The notes beneath the pieces were generated by a model. The model worked only from the letters and a program-made list of their open reading frames with translations, searched no databases and was not told the origin of the DNA. This document shows, one piece after another, positions 16,285 to 24,588 of a DNA stretch of 64,000 bases. This DNA comes from Pelagihabitans sp965238025 (GTDB lineage: Bacteria > Bacteroidota > Bacteroidia > Flavobacteriales > Flavobacteriaceae): the NCBI GenBank assembly GCA_965238025.1, contig OZ250162.1, positions 1,984,001 through 2,048,000 of the forward strand, read 5' to 3'. Position 1 is the first letter of the stretch. Every line of letters starts with the position of its first letter. Made by a program: the position numbers and the translations under genes.

Positions 16285-17580
16285 ATGCTGCTGATCTATA
16301 CCCATAAAATAACGCCACGATTCCGCTATATTATGCGGCAGGTCTTCACTCGCATACTGGGTATCGAAATTAAGTATGCTACCAAAGTTGAGGATTTTAT
16401 AAAACATACTGGTCCCAAAATAACTTATACCAAGCAGCCTCTTCAAAACGAATTTTTTGTACGTTGCAACGACCTACTATATGAGCAGGGAATAAATGAT
16501 TTAAATATTAAAATTGACTACTGGGATGAGGTCCCCTGCTTTTTCCGTTCCGGTGATGGCAGTGCTATTCCTTTCGATATTTTTTCCGCGAGCTTTTATT
16601 TGTTGAGCAGGTACGAAGAATACCTGCCACATGTAAAAGATCAACATGGCCGTTTTTCACCCAGGGATAGTTTGGCTTATCAGAACAATTTCCTTAAAAA
16701 ACCGGTAGTTGATATTTGGGCAAAGAAACTTCTGAAAAAACTAAAAGAACGCTTTCCGAAATTAGAACACAAAACAAGGACGTACCGCCCCATTTCTTTA
16801 TTAGATGTGACCACTTCCCATGCCTTTGCGCACAGGGGTTTTATGAGAGGGTTTTCGGGACTTGTTTTAGATGTGTTCACCTTTAGGTTTAGAAGGGTGT
16901 CACAGCGCATCCGGACATGGGTAAATAGAAAGAACGATCCCTATGATAATTTTTCAGGACTTATTGAGCTGCATAAAAAATACGAGGTAAAAAGTATGTT
17001 CTTTTTTCAATTTGCAGAGTATTCAACCTATGATAAGAATGTTTCTACCAACAGTAACAAGTTTCGATTTTTGATTAAATCTATTGCCGATTACAGCAAG
17101 ATCGCCTTGGCTGCATCTTACAGCTCTTTTAAGGATATTGAATTACTACAAAAGGAAAAAAGACGCCTTTCTGATGTAATCAATAGGCCAGTCAATGCCT
17201 GCAGAATGCGCTATAATAGGGTAAATGTGCCAGAAACCTATAGACATTTGGTAGATGCCGAATTTACCGATGATTACACCATGGGCTATACCCACGAAAT
17301 GGGATTTAGGGCGGGTACCTGTACGCCTTTTTATTTTTACGATATAAATCTAGAGATACGGCAGCCCATCCGGATTCATCCTTTTACGGCACATGATTAT
17401 GCTTTTGCCACTATTCAAAACAAGAAAGAGATTTTGGATAAGATTACCGTGATTTGCGAAGAAGTAAAGAAAGTGGATGGTAGGTTTATTACCATATTTT
17501 CAAATGAGTTATTGGGTGGGTCTTCTAAAGTGAATTGGATGCAATTGTATAGAACTATAATAGAAAGGAATCATGTTTAA
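16285..17580 (+). CDS. Polysaccharide-deacetylase-like protein (Bacteroidota type)
   Basis: A 431-residue protein. The N-terminal region includes FFRSGDGSAIPFDIFSASFY and LLSRYEEYLPH, typical of the DUF7033 domain found before carbohydrate esterase 4-like folds in Bacteroidota. The C-terminal barrel contains LLDVTTSHAFAHRGF where classical deacetylases have the metal-binding DDG motif, then YTMGYTHEMGFRAGTCTPFY. A standard H-x(3)-H zinc pair is not obvious, so activity is uncertain. It abuts radC (no gap) and overlaps the HAD gene by 8 nt, so the three are probably translated from one mRNA. Confidence 0.75.
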   Translation: MLLIYTHKITPRFRYIMRQVFTRILGIEIKYATKVEDFIKHTGPKITYTKQPLQNEFFVRCNDLLYEQGINDLNIKIDYWDEVPCFFRSGDGSAIPFDIFSASFYLLSRYEEYLPHVKDQHGRFSPRDSLAYQNNFLKKPVVDIWAKKLLKKLKERFPKLEHKTRTYRPISLLDVTTSHAFAHRGFMRGFSGLVLDVFTFRFRRVSQRIRTWVNRKNDPYDNFSGLIELHKKYEVKSMFFFQFAEYSTYDKNVSTNSNKFRFLIKSIADYSKIALAASYSSFKDIELLQKEKRRLSDVINRPVNACRMRYNRVNVPETYRHLVDAEFTDDYTMGYTHEMGFRAGTCTPFYFYDINLEIRQPIRIHPFTAHDYAFATIQNKKEILDKITVICEEVKKVDGRFITIFSNELLGGSSKVNWMQLYRTIIERNHV

Positions 17581-18262
17581 AGGCCTTATAACGGATGTTT
17601 TTTTTGATTTGGACCATACCCTGTGGGATTTTGAAAAAAATTCTGCGTTGACGTTTGATAAAATATTGTTGGAAAACGCTATCAGCGTAGATTTAGACGA
17701 CTTTTTAGAAGTCTATGTTCCTGCGAACCATGCCTTTTGGAAGTTATATCGGGAGGAAAAGATAACAAAGTCACAGCTGCGGTATCAGCGCTTAAAATCG
17801 GTTTTTGATAAATTAGGACTTGCAGTTTCCGATGAAATGATCGATCATTTGGCGGATGAGTATATCGCCCATTTATCATCCCATGAGCATTTGTTTCCGG
17901 GAACCATGGAGTTGTTGGATTACCTAAAGCCCAATTACAAGCTTCATATCATTACCAATGGCTTTCAGGAGATTCAGGATAAAAAACTCAGAAACTCCAA
18001 GATCGATGGGTATTTTGAGGTTGTGGTCAACTCAGAGATGGCAGGTGTAAAAAAACCCAACCCGATTATTTTTGAACTTGCCCTGAATACTGCTAAAACA
18101 TTGCCCGAAAGATCATTAATGATTGGGGATAGCCTGGAGGCCGATATTCAAGGGGCTATAAATACAGGAATGCATGCACTTCACTTTAATTCCCATGGTG
18201 ACCCACATCATGAAATTTGCAACGTGATTCATGAGCTGAGTGAAATAAAAACCTATTTGTAG
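17573..18262 (+). CDS. yjjG: YjjG-type HAD phosphatase (noncanonical pyrimidine nucleotidase)
   Basis: A 229-residue HAD hydrolase. Motif I is FFDLDHTLWDFEKNS (nucleophile Asp and the +2 Asp, with the WDFE that marks the YjjG group), motif II is IITNGF, motif III Lys is in VKKPNPIIFELAL and motif IV is MIGDSLEADIQGA. YjjG removes phosphate from noncanonical pyrimidine nucleoside monophosphates, a form of house cleaning; substrate assignment here is by similarity only. The start overlaps the preceding gene by 8 nt. Confidence 0.85.
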   Translation: MFKGLITDVFFDLDHTLWDFEKNSALTFDKILLENAISVDLDDFLEVYVPANHAFWKLYREEKITKSQLRYQRLKSVFDKLGLAVSDEMIDHLADEYIAHLSSHEHLFPGTMELLDYLKPNYKLHIITNGFQEIQDKKLRNSKIDGYFEVVVNSEMAGVKKPNPIIFELALNTAKTLPERSLMIGDSLEADIQGAINTGMHALHFNSHGDPHHEICNVIHELSEIKTYL

Positions 18263-18306
18263 AGTTATATTATTAAGTGTCCATGGCACTTTTTAATAGC
18301 CCCACT

Positions 18307-18855
18307 ATGAAGATGACCAGACGAATAATGGCGCTGAGCGCTGTTTTTTTAGCGCTTCTTGGCTCCTGCTCGGAAGCGGTTGATTTTGATCAGGCAGATG
18401 ATCTTATAGCCGAGCCTGAAGTTGAAGCGAGCATTCTGTATATAGAGGTCCCGGAGCGAATAATAAACCTTACCACCGGCGCTAGTTTTTTCTTCCAAGA
18501 TTTCAATTTTGATGCCTTTAGTGATGATCTTTTTGCAGAAAGGGTAATAGAAGGGACCGTTACCTATGAGGTAGAGAATACAACTAGCAAAGAATTGGTA
18601 GTTACGGTACAGTTTTTAGATACTGGGGGTTCTGTTTTAGATACTGAAACCTTTATGGTCGCTCCAGCACCAACGTCAATCCTTCAAACAGATATTATCT
18701 ATGGCCCCTCAGGAAGAAGTATTGATATTATCAAAAACACCTCCAGTATTCGGGTAAGCGCCGAAAATTTGGGCGATACAACAAGTGTCAGCACACTACC
18801 TGATCCTTTGGTCACCCTTAAATCCAAAGGTAAATTCACACTTAGCCTTATATGA
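18307..18855 (+). CDS. Hypothetical lipoprotein paired with a beta-barrel protein
   Basis: About 182 residues. The lipoprotein signal MKMTRRIMALSAVFLALLGSC supports the ATG at 18307; earlier in-frame starts (GTG 18277, ATG 18283) only lengthen the N-terminus. The mature part is acidic and beta-rich with an immunoglobulin-like feel (GTVTYEVENTTSKELVVTVQFLD). Family not recognised. Its last 4 nt overlap the start of the next gene (ATGA), so the two are translationally coupled and probably act together at the outer membrane. Confidence 0.65.
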   Translation: MKMTRRIMALSAVFLALLGSCSEAVDFDQADDLIAEPEVEASILYIEVPERIINLTTGASFFFQDFNFDAFSDDLFAERVIEGTVTYEVENTTSKELVVTVQFLDTGGSVLDTETFMVAPAPTSILQTDIIYGPSGRSIDIIKNTSSIRVSAENLGDTTSVSTLPDPLVTLKSKGKFTLSLI

Positions 18856-20282
18856 GAAAGTACAGCATACTTTTTGCCGCCCTTTTTGGGCTAGGTTTTT
18901 ACGCGCTAAGTCAGAACAAGGAACTACTTTATGATTTTGCCGAGATTCCGCAATCGCTAATGGTTAATCCAGGCGTTCAGACTGATTTTCAATGGTATAG
19001 TGGTATTCCTGCCCTTTCCCATATTTCATTTCAGGCTGGTTCAAGTGGTATTTCCGTATCCGATCTTTTTGCAGACGATGGACTTGATTTTAATGACAAA
19101 GTACGTGACAGGGCCATTTTTGGAATGACTCCAAGAGATGACCTAAGCGGTAGTTTTCAAATAGAATTGATAAATATAGGTTTTAGGGGCAAGGACCCAA
19201 ATAAATTTTACTCGATGGGGATCTACACCGAAGGCGATGCCATTGGTTACTGGTTTAGGGACTATGCTATTTTGGCTTTTGAGGGTAATGCCGATAGATT
19301 AAACCAGGAATTTGATTTAGGGCATTTAAATACAAGGGGGGAATTGTTGAACGTTTTCCATTTTGGAATAAATCAGCGATTGGATAGGAATTTGACTGTT
19401 GGGGCAAGAGCAAAAATATATTCAGGTATTTTCGATTTTAATTCTACAAGGAACAAAGGTTTTTTCGTAACCACCGAAGGTCAGAATAACCTATTGGCCA
19501 GTACAGTGAATGCAGATTTACAACTACGAACCTCAGGTATAGAGGAATTAAGAATGGCCGAAGATGAAGGTGATGTAGTGAGTACGGTATTAAAAAGAGG
19601 GTTTTTTGGTGGTAATATGGGTTTAGGGATAGATTTAGGTTTTTCATACAATCTGACCGAACAAACCGTGGTTACCGGGAGTTTGCTCGATCTTGGGTTT
19701 ATTTATCATAGCAATGATGTAAAAAACTACTCTTTAGAGGGAAGTGCAACGGTTGAAGGGATAGAAATAATTCTGCCGGATGCACTTTCAGACCCTGATC
19801 AGGATTTTTGGCAAAACCTGGTCGATGAGGTAGAGGACTTTGTTCCTTTTGAAGAGGATACTAAAAGCTACATAAATTTTAGACCCACAAAGTTGTATGC
19901 ATCAATAAGACATGATTTTGGGGAGCAGATTCCTTCAAGAATAGATTGCGACTGCGGACCGGACATTGTCAAGAATAGTTTTAGGGCTAAATATGCCAAT
20001 AGTTATGGCGCCCAATTATATATGATAAACAGACCCAAGGGCCCCCAGGCGGCACTCTCAGCATTTTACCTGCGAAGATTTGGTAATATTATGGCTTTAA
20101 AGACCACATATACAGTGGACAAATACTCGTATTCCAATATCGGTCTTGGCTTAAATCTTCAGGCCGGACCGATAAATTTTTATGTTATGGCCGACAATTT
20201 ATTGGCCTATCGCGACATTAGTAGCAGTCACTATGCTTCTTTTCAATTAGGATTAAATATCATATCTTGGGGCAAGAATTGA
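18852..20282 (+). CDS. DUF5723-type outer-membrane beta-barrel protein
   Basis: A 476-residue protein with a signal peptide (RKYSILFAALFGLGFYALSQ). It has the N-terminal LYDFAEIPQSLMVNPG and FHFGINQRLDRNLTVGARAK segments seen in DUF5723 proteins, followed by alternating strands with a terminal aromatic pattern (FQLGLNIISWGKN). Proteins of this sort are predicted outer-membrane barrels of unknown cargo. Coupled to the lipoprotein before it. Confidence 0.75.
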   Translation: MRKYSILFAALFGLGFYALSQNKELLYDFAEIPQSLMVNPGVQTDFQWYSGIPALSHISFQAGSSGISVSDLFADDGLDFNDKVRDRAIFGMTPRDDLSGSFQIELINIGFRGKDPNKFYSMGIYTEGDAIGYWFRDYAILAFEGNADRLNQEFDLGHLNTRGELLNVFHFGINQRLDRNLTVGARAKIYSGIFDFNSTRNKGFFVTTEGQNNLLASTVNADLQLRTSGIEELRMAEDEGDVVSTVLKRGFFGGNMGLGIDLGFSYNLTEQTVVTGSLLDLGFIYHSNDVKNYSLEGSATVEGIEIILPDALSDPDQDFWQNLVDEVEDFVPFEEDTKSYINFRPTKLYASIRHDFGEQIPSRIDCDCGPDIVKNSFRAKYANSYGAQLYMINRPKGPQAALSAFYLRRFGNIMALKTTYTVDKYSYSNIGLGLNLQAGPINFYVMADNLLAYRDISSSHYASFQLGLNIISWGKN

Positions 20283-20371
20283 TCAAATAAGTTGGTCTAC
20301 CCTTCTTCAAAACATTTTTTGGCATACTTTTTTCAGTATTCCTGTTCGGTAACAATAAATAGAATCCCGAT

Positions 20372-21322
20372 ATGCGCATTATTTTATCCATTTGTATGAT
20401 ATCCCTTTTTACCTTGAACGTTCAGGGTCAGTTGAACGACTATAAATATGTAATTGTACCTAAAAAGTTCGAAGATTTTAAAAAGGAGAACCAACATCTG
20501 ACCAGTACGTTGGTCAAACACTTATTTACACAAAAAGGTTTCAATACTATTTATGATGATGCCATTCCTGATGAATTGCATAATAATGGCTGTCTGGGAC
20601 TTAGGGTTGATTTGAAGAATTTATCCTCGATGTTTACGACCAAAGTCAAGTTGATTTTAGAGGACTGTAACGGCAACTCGATTTTTATGACCCAAGAAGG
20701 TCGTAGCAAGGAAAAAAAATATAAGGTTGCCTTTAATAAGGCCATTACCCAAGCTTTTAACTCTATTGAAGCCCTGAATTATGCTTATGTGGAAAAACCT
20801 GGGGAAGAAACTGTCACCCTAAATTTTAAGAATGATGTTAAAACCCTAAAAGATGAAACCCAGGTTGAAAAACAAACTGGAAATTTAAACCAAAATCCTT
20901 CCGTACAACAAGAGGCAACTTTAGAAAATCAAAGTTTTAAAAGTATAGCGCCTAAAAACTCTACTTATGAAAAAGGTACACTAAAAAAGGAAACTGTGGT
21001 AAAACAGGTAGCCACACCAACTGAGCAGCGTTATTCAGATAAGACCCCGGTCGCATCTAACATTCAAAAAGCCTCAGATGCGGTCACGGAAAAAATAAAT
21101 GCTACCATGGTCCTGTATGCCCAAGAATTACCTAATGGTTACCAATTGATTGATAGTAGTCCTAAAATTGTAATGACATTGTTCAAGACTTCAATGAAAG
21201 ATGTTTACGCGGCAAAACAAGGAGCCACTAATGGACTTGTTTTTAAGAAAGGTGAAAAGTGGTTTTTTGATTATACCCAGGACGAAAAATTGATACAGCA
21301 AGAGCTGAATATTAAATTCTAA
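20372..21322 (+). CDS. Hypothetical exported protein
   Basis: A 316-residue protein with a signal peptide (IILSICMISLFTLNVQGQ). The first part (KYVIVPKKFEDFKKENQHL, then HLFTQKGFNTIYDD) looks like a small alpha/beta domain with two Cys; the middle is low-complexity and rich in Gln, Thr, Glu and Lys; the C-terminus (NGLVFKKGEKWFFDY) is again folded. No family is recognised beyond a resemblance to uncharacterised flavobacterial proteins. Its last 4 nt overlap the end of convergent rarA. Confidence 0.65.
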   Translation: MRIILSICMISLFTLNVQGQLNDYKYVIVPKKFEDFKKENQHLTSTLVKHLFTQKGFNTIYDDAIPDELHNNGCLGLRVDLKNLSSMFTTKVKLILEDCNGNSIFMTQEGRSKEKKYKVAFNKAITQAFNSIEALNYAYVEKPGEETVTLNFKNDVKTLKDETQVEKQTGNLNQNPSVQQEATLENQSFKSIAPKNSTYEKGTLKKETVVKQVATPTEQRYSDKTPVASNIQKASDAVTEKINATMVLYAQELPNGYQLIDSSPKIVMTLFKTSMKDVYAAKQGATNGLVFKKGEKWFFDYTQDEKLIQQELNIKF

Positions 21323-22596
21323 AGTTGGTACTTATCCTTCCAACGATTTTTCAGGAAATCCTTGATGGCTTTTTCACGTGTATTGGTACCAGGTTGGTAA
21401 AACGAAGTTGTGCTGATTTCCTCTGGTAAAAACTCTACATCGATAAAATTATTCGCATAATCATGTGCGTATTTGTATTCCTCTCCATAACCCAGGTCTT
21501 TCATCAATTTGGTAGGCGCGTTTCGTAGGGGTAGGGGAACCGAAAGATCGCCTGTTTCCTTTACTTTTTGTTGTGCCCTTTTAATTGCTGTATAGCTGGT
21601 ATTACTCTTTGGGGAAGTGGCTAAATATACCGCACACTGGCTTAAGATGATCCGGGCTTCCGGATATCCGATTGCGGTAACCGCTTGAAAGGTGGTATTC
21701 GCCATGACCAATGCCGTCGGGTTGGCCAGGCCTATATCTTCTGAGGCTGAAATAAGCATTCTCCTGGCAATGAATTTAACATCTTCTCCACCTTCGATCA
21801 TTCTTGCGAGCCAATACACCGCCCCATTAGGGTCGCTTCCGCGTATAGATTTGATAAAGGCCGAAATAATATCATAATGCTGCTCACCGGTTTTGTCGTA
21901 AAGCACTGTGTTTTTTTGCACTTTCTTCAATACCATTTCATCCGTAATGGTAACGTTATCCGTTTCTTCTGAATTGACGACCAGCTCGAAGATATTTAAC
22001 AGCTTTCTGCCATCGCCGCCTGAAAGTTTCAGCAGGGCTTCGGTCTCTTTTAATTTGACTTTTTTGGTTTTAATAAAAGAATCCTCTTCCATCGCCCTTT
22101 TTAACAACGATTCCAGATCCTCCTTGCCAAAAGCGTTCAGTATATACACTTGACACCGTGATAACAAGGCCGGTATCACTTCAAAACTGGGGTTTTCGGT
22201 GGTGGCCCCTATCAAAGTAACCCACCCCTTTTCGACCGCTCCTAAAAGCGAATCTTGCTGTGATTTACTAAAACGGTGTATCTCATCAATAAAAAGTATT
22301 GGGTTTTTTGCCGTAAACAGGCCGCCACTTTGTTTGGCTTTATCTATTACCTCTCGAATATCCTTAACACCACTATTGATGGCACTAAGCACATAAAAAG
22401 GACGTTTACTTTCATGGGCAATGATATTGGCCAAGGTTGTTTTTCCTGTTCCAGGAGGGCCCCAAAGGATTAGGGAAGGAATAATACCGTTTTTTATTTG
22501 ATGGGTCAATGAACCACTTTCGCCAACCAAATGCCGCTGACTTATGTAGTCTTCAAGGGTTTTTGGGCGTATGCGCTCCGCTAGAGGTTCGTTCAT
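21319..22596 (-). CDS. rarA: Replication-associated recombination protein A (AAA+ ATPase)
   Basis: A 425-residue homologue of RarA/MgsA, an AAA+ ATPase related to clamp loaders that acts at stalled replication forks. Walker A is LWGPPGTGKTTLAN, Walker B is PILFIDEIHRFSKSQQDSLL, sensor 1 is LIGATTENPSFE, and the MgsA C-terminal region has SDPNGAVYWLARMIEGGED. The ATG at 22596 (MNEPLAERIRPKTLEDY) fits the family; the 22 open codons upstream are hydrophobic noise. Confidence 0.93.
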   Translation of the reverse strand: MNEPLAERIRPKTLEDYISQRHLVGESGSLTHQIKNGIIPSLILWGPPGTGKTTLANIIAHESKRPFYVLSAINSGVKDIREVIDKAKQSGGLFTAKNPILFIDEIHRFSKSQQDSLLGAVEKGWVTLIGATTENPSFEVIPALLSRCQVYILNAFGKEDLESLLKRAMEEDSFIKTKKVKLKETEALLKLSGGDGRKLLNIFELVVNSEETDNVTITDEMVLKKVQKNTVLYDKTGEQHYDIISAFIKSIRGSDPNGAVYWLARMIEGGEDVKFIARRMLISASEDIGLANPTALVMANTTFQAVTAIGYPEARIILSQCAVYLATSPKSNTSYTAIKRAQQKVKETGDLSVPLPLRNAPTKLMKDLGYGEEYKYAHDYANNFIDVEFLPEEISTTSFYQPGTNTREKAIKDFLKNRWKDKYQL

Positions 22597-22637
22597 GGCA
22601 TAAAAGTAAACAATTATCCTAGAGACTATTTTGAAAT

Positions 22638-22841
22638 ATGTTATTAGAATTATTATGGTCAATTTTTGATACGGTACGAGGCAAAATTTTTAAGCATAGC
22701 ATTGTTACGGTTCAAAATCTTAACGAAGTAATGTGCAAAAAAGAACTATTAGAAAATAATCGACATATTTTAAAACGGTCTCTTTATGACAATTTATCAG
22801 GTTTTGCATTTCTGGCCGACAAATTGAGGAATTACAACTAA
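22638..22841 (+). CDS. Small ORF of uncertain reality
   Basis: A 67-codon frame from ATG to stop with a basic, Asn/Lys/Leu-rich composition (LLENNRHILKRSLYDNL). It fills the gap between rarA and the rhomboid gene and ends 9 nt before the latter's start. No family is recognised; it may be a short leader gene or chance. Confidence 0.3.
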   Translation: MLLELLWSIFDTVRGKIFKHSIVTVQNLNEVMCKKELLENNRHILKRSLYDNLSGFAFLADKLRNYN

Positions 22842-22850
22842 ATTTAAAAC

Positions 22851-23606
22851 ATGTCTGAACATCAGTATTTCAGATTTACGAATTCGGTTCTTGTTGCCCC
22901 GCTTGTGTCGGTTATAGCAATTTGGACGGTCTTTTGGTTGGAGCTCAAACTCGGCACTAATTTCAATGATTATGGGGTATATCCACAAACAATTACGGGA
23001 TTAAGAGGAGTATTCTTGAGCCCATTTATACATGGGTCTTTAGAGCACTTATATAACAATACCATCCCGTTGGCAATACTCACGGCGGCGCTGTTTTATT
23101 TCTATAGAAAGAACGCTTTTACCGTACTGATTCTGGGAATTTTGTTTTCCGGATTAATAACATGGGCCATAGGTAGGCCATCATACCATATTGGAGCAAG
23201 TGGTCTTATCTATGTTTTGGCGAGTTTTATCTTTTTTAAGGGGATTTTTACCAAGTACTATCGATTGATAGCACTTTCATTAATCGTTGTTTTCGTTTAC
23301 GGAAGTATGCTTTGGTATATTTTTCCGGTAAAAGATGGTATTTCTTGGGAAGGGCATTTAGGGGGTTTCTTAACAGGTCTTATGCTTGCGGTTCTGATCA
23401 AGGCAAAGTTACCTTCCCCCAAAAAATATGCATGGGAAGAAGAGGGTTATAGAGAGGAAGAGGATGAATTCCTTAGGCATTTCGATAAGGACGGAAATTT
23501 TATAGAAAAACTACCAGAAGAAATCGCATCGGAAGAAGGTCTGAAAATCACGTATCACTTCAAAAAAGAAAATACGAATGATCCCGAAAAAAGAATAGAT
23601 CATTGA
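22851..23606 (+). CDS. Rhomboid-family intramembrane serine protease
   Basis: A 251-residue membrane protein with about six helices. The catalytic Ser is in HIGASGLIYVLASF (G-x-S-G), the catalytic His in WEGHLGGFLTGLML, and the L1-loop/second-helix region shows HGSLEHLYNNTIPL (the H-x3-N type motif). Rhomboids cleave transmembrane helices inside the bilayer; the substrate is unknown. The C-terminal 60 residues are a charged cytoplasmic tail (WEEEGYREEEDEFLRHFDKD). Convergent with rlmB. Confidence 0.9.
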   Translation: MSEHQYFRFTNSVLVAPLVSVIAIWTVFWLELKLGTNFNDYGVYPQTITGLRGVFLSPFIHGSLEHLYNNTIPLAILTAALFYFYRKNAFTVLILGILFSGLITWAIGRPSYHIGASGLIYVLASFIFFKGIFTKYYRLIALSLIVVFVYGSMLWYIFPVKDGISWEGHLGGFLTGLMLAVLIKAKLPSPKKYAWEEEGYREEEDEFLRHFDKDGNFIEKLPEEIASEEGLKITYHFKKENTNDPEKRIDH

Positions 23607-23641
23607 TACAATAGGCGCATTGCCGCAATACACGGATTGCT

Positions 23642-24385
23642 TTATATCTTTTGCTGTCGCTGTCTTACCACCTCATACAAAAACACAGCGCAGGCCACGG
23701 AAACGTTTAGCGATTCTATTTCCCCCAGCAAGGGTAATTTAGCGAGATGGTCAGCAGCTTTGAGTATAGAGGGGGTAATACCCCTGTCTTCGGCGCCCAT
23801 TACAATGGCACAAGGTCCGGTAAAAGAGATGTCGTAAATCGTTTTCTTAGTTTTTTCGGTGGCCGCGACAACCGTAATTCCACAGGCCTGAAGATAAAAA
23901 ACAGCGTCCTTAACGTGATCTACTTTGGCGATAGGCACTTTAAAGGCTGCTCCTGCGGAAGTTTTGATGGTGTCCGCCGTGACGGGCGCTGCACCCTTTT
24001 TTTGAATAATAATGCCATCAACCCCTGTACATTCCGCCGTACGTATAATGGCTCCAAAGTTACGTACGTCCGATAGCTGGTCTAATATGAGGAATACGGG
24101 CGCCTCCTTGTTTTCCATAACGGGTTCTACCAGCTGTTCCAATTCATAAAAAGTGATGGGCGAAATATTTGCTACGGCACCTTGATGGTTGTTTTTGGTA
24201 AGTCGGTTCAATTTTTCTATGGGCACATAGGAGTTGTTTATTCCTTTTTTTCGCAACAGGCGTTCCAATTCTTTGTATAAATCCCCCCTAAGCCCTTTTT
24301 GTATAAAGACCTTATCTACGGCCTCTTCGTTGTTTATCGCTTCTATAATGGCACGTATGCCATAGATCTGGGTAGCTCCTTTCAT
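23642..24385 (-). CDS. rlmB: 23S rRNA 2'-O-methyltransferase, TrmH/SpoU family
   Basis: A 247-residue SPOUT methyltransferase. The N-terminal substrate-binding domain has QIYGIRAIIEAI and KNNHQGAVANI. The knot domain has motif 1 LDQLSDVRNFGAIIRTAECTG, motif 2 IVMGAEDRGI and motif 3 LPLLGEIESLNVSVACAVFLYE. RlmB methylates G2251 in the ribosomal P-loop; assignment over other TrmH members is by overall fit. The frame extends to a TTG at 24403, but the ATG at 24385 (MKGATQIYG) is the better start. Confidence 0.88.
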   Translation of the reverse strand: MKGATQIYGIRAIIEAINNEEAVDKVFIQKGLRGDLYKELERLLRKKGINNSYVPIEKLNRLTKNNHQGAVANISPITFYELEQLVEPVMENKEAPVFLILDQLSDVRNFGAIIRTAECTGVDGIIIQKKGAAPVTADTIKTSAGAAFKVPIAKVDHVKDAVFYLQACGITVVAATEKTKKTIYDISFTGPCAIVMGAEDRGITPSILKAADHLAKLPLLGEIESLNVSVACAVFLYEVVRQRQQKI

Positions 24386-24588
24386 GGGGTTAAAGGTAAC
24401 CAAATCCTATCTATCCTTACAGAGCGGTTATATTAGTATTTTACTGGACATGGACACTGTTAAATAAACAAAATTGAAGGATTCATATTTAATTATATGA
24501 TATATATTTCTTACCTTAGAAGTAAGCTGATTACAAGCACCCAATCCAACTTTTCGTAAATATTTTAACCGTTAAGCCCCTGCTTGCT

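Noticed and set aside
22797..22988. 63-codon minus-strand frame over the rhomboid start
   Set aside because: It overlaps the clear rhomboid gene and has no family features.
24404..24588. Promoter or pseudoknot copy upstream of the VKOR gene
   Set aside because: Only a weak CTTAC/GTAAG inverted repeat and AT-rich sequence are seen; no copy of the element and no convincing promoter boxes.
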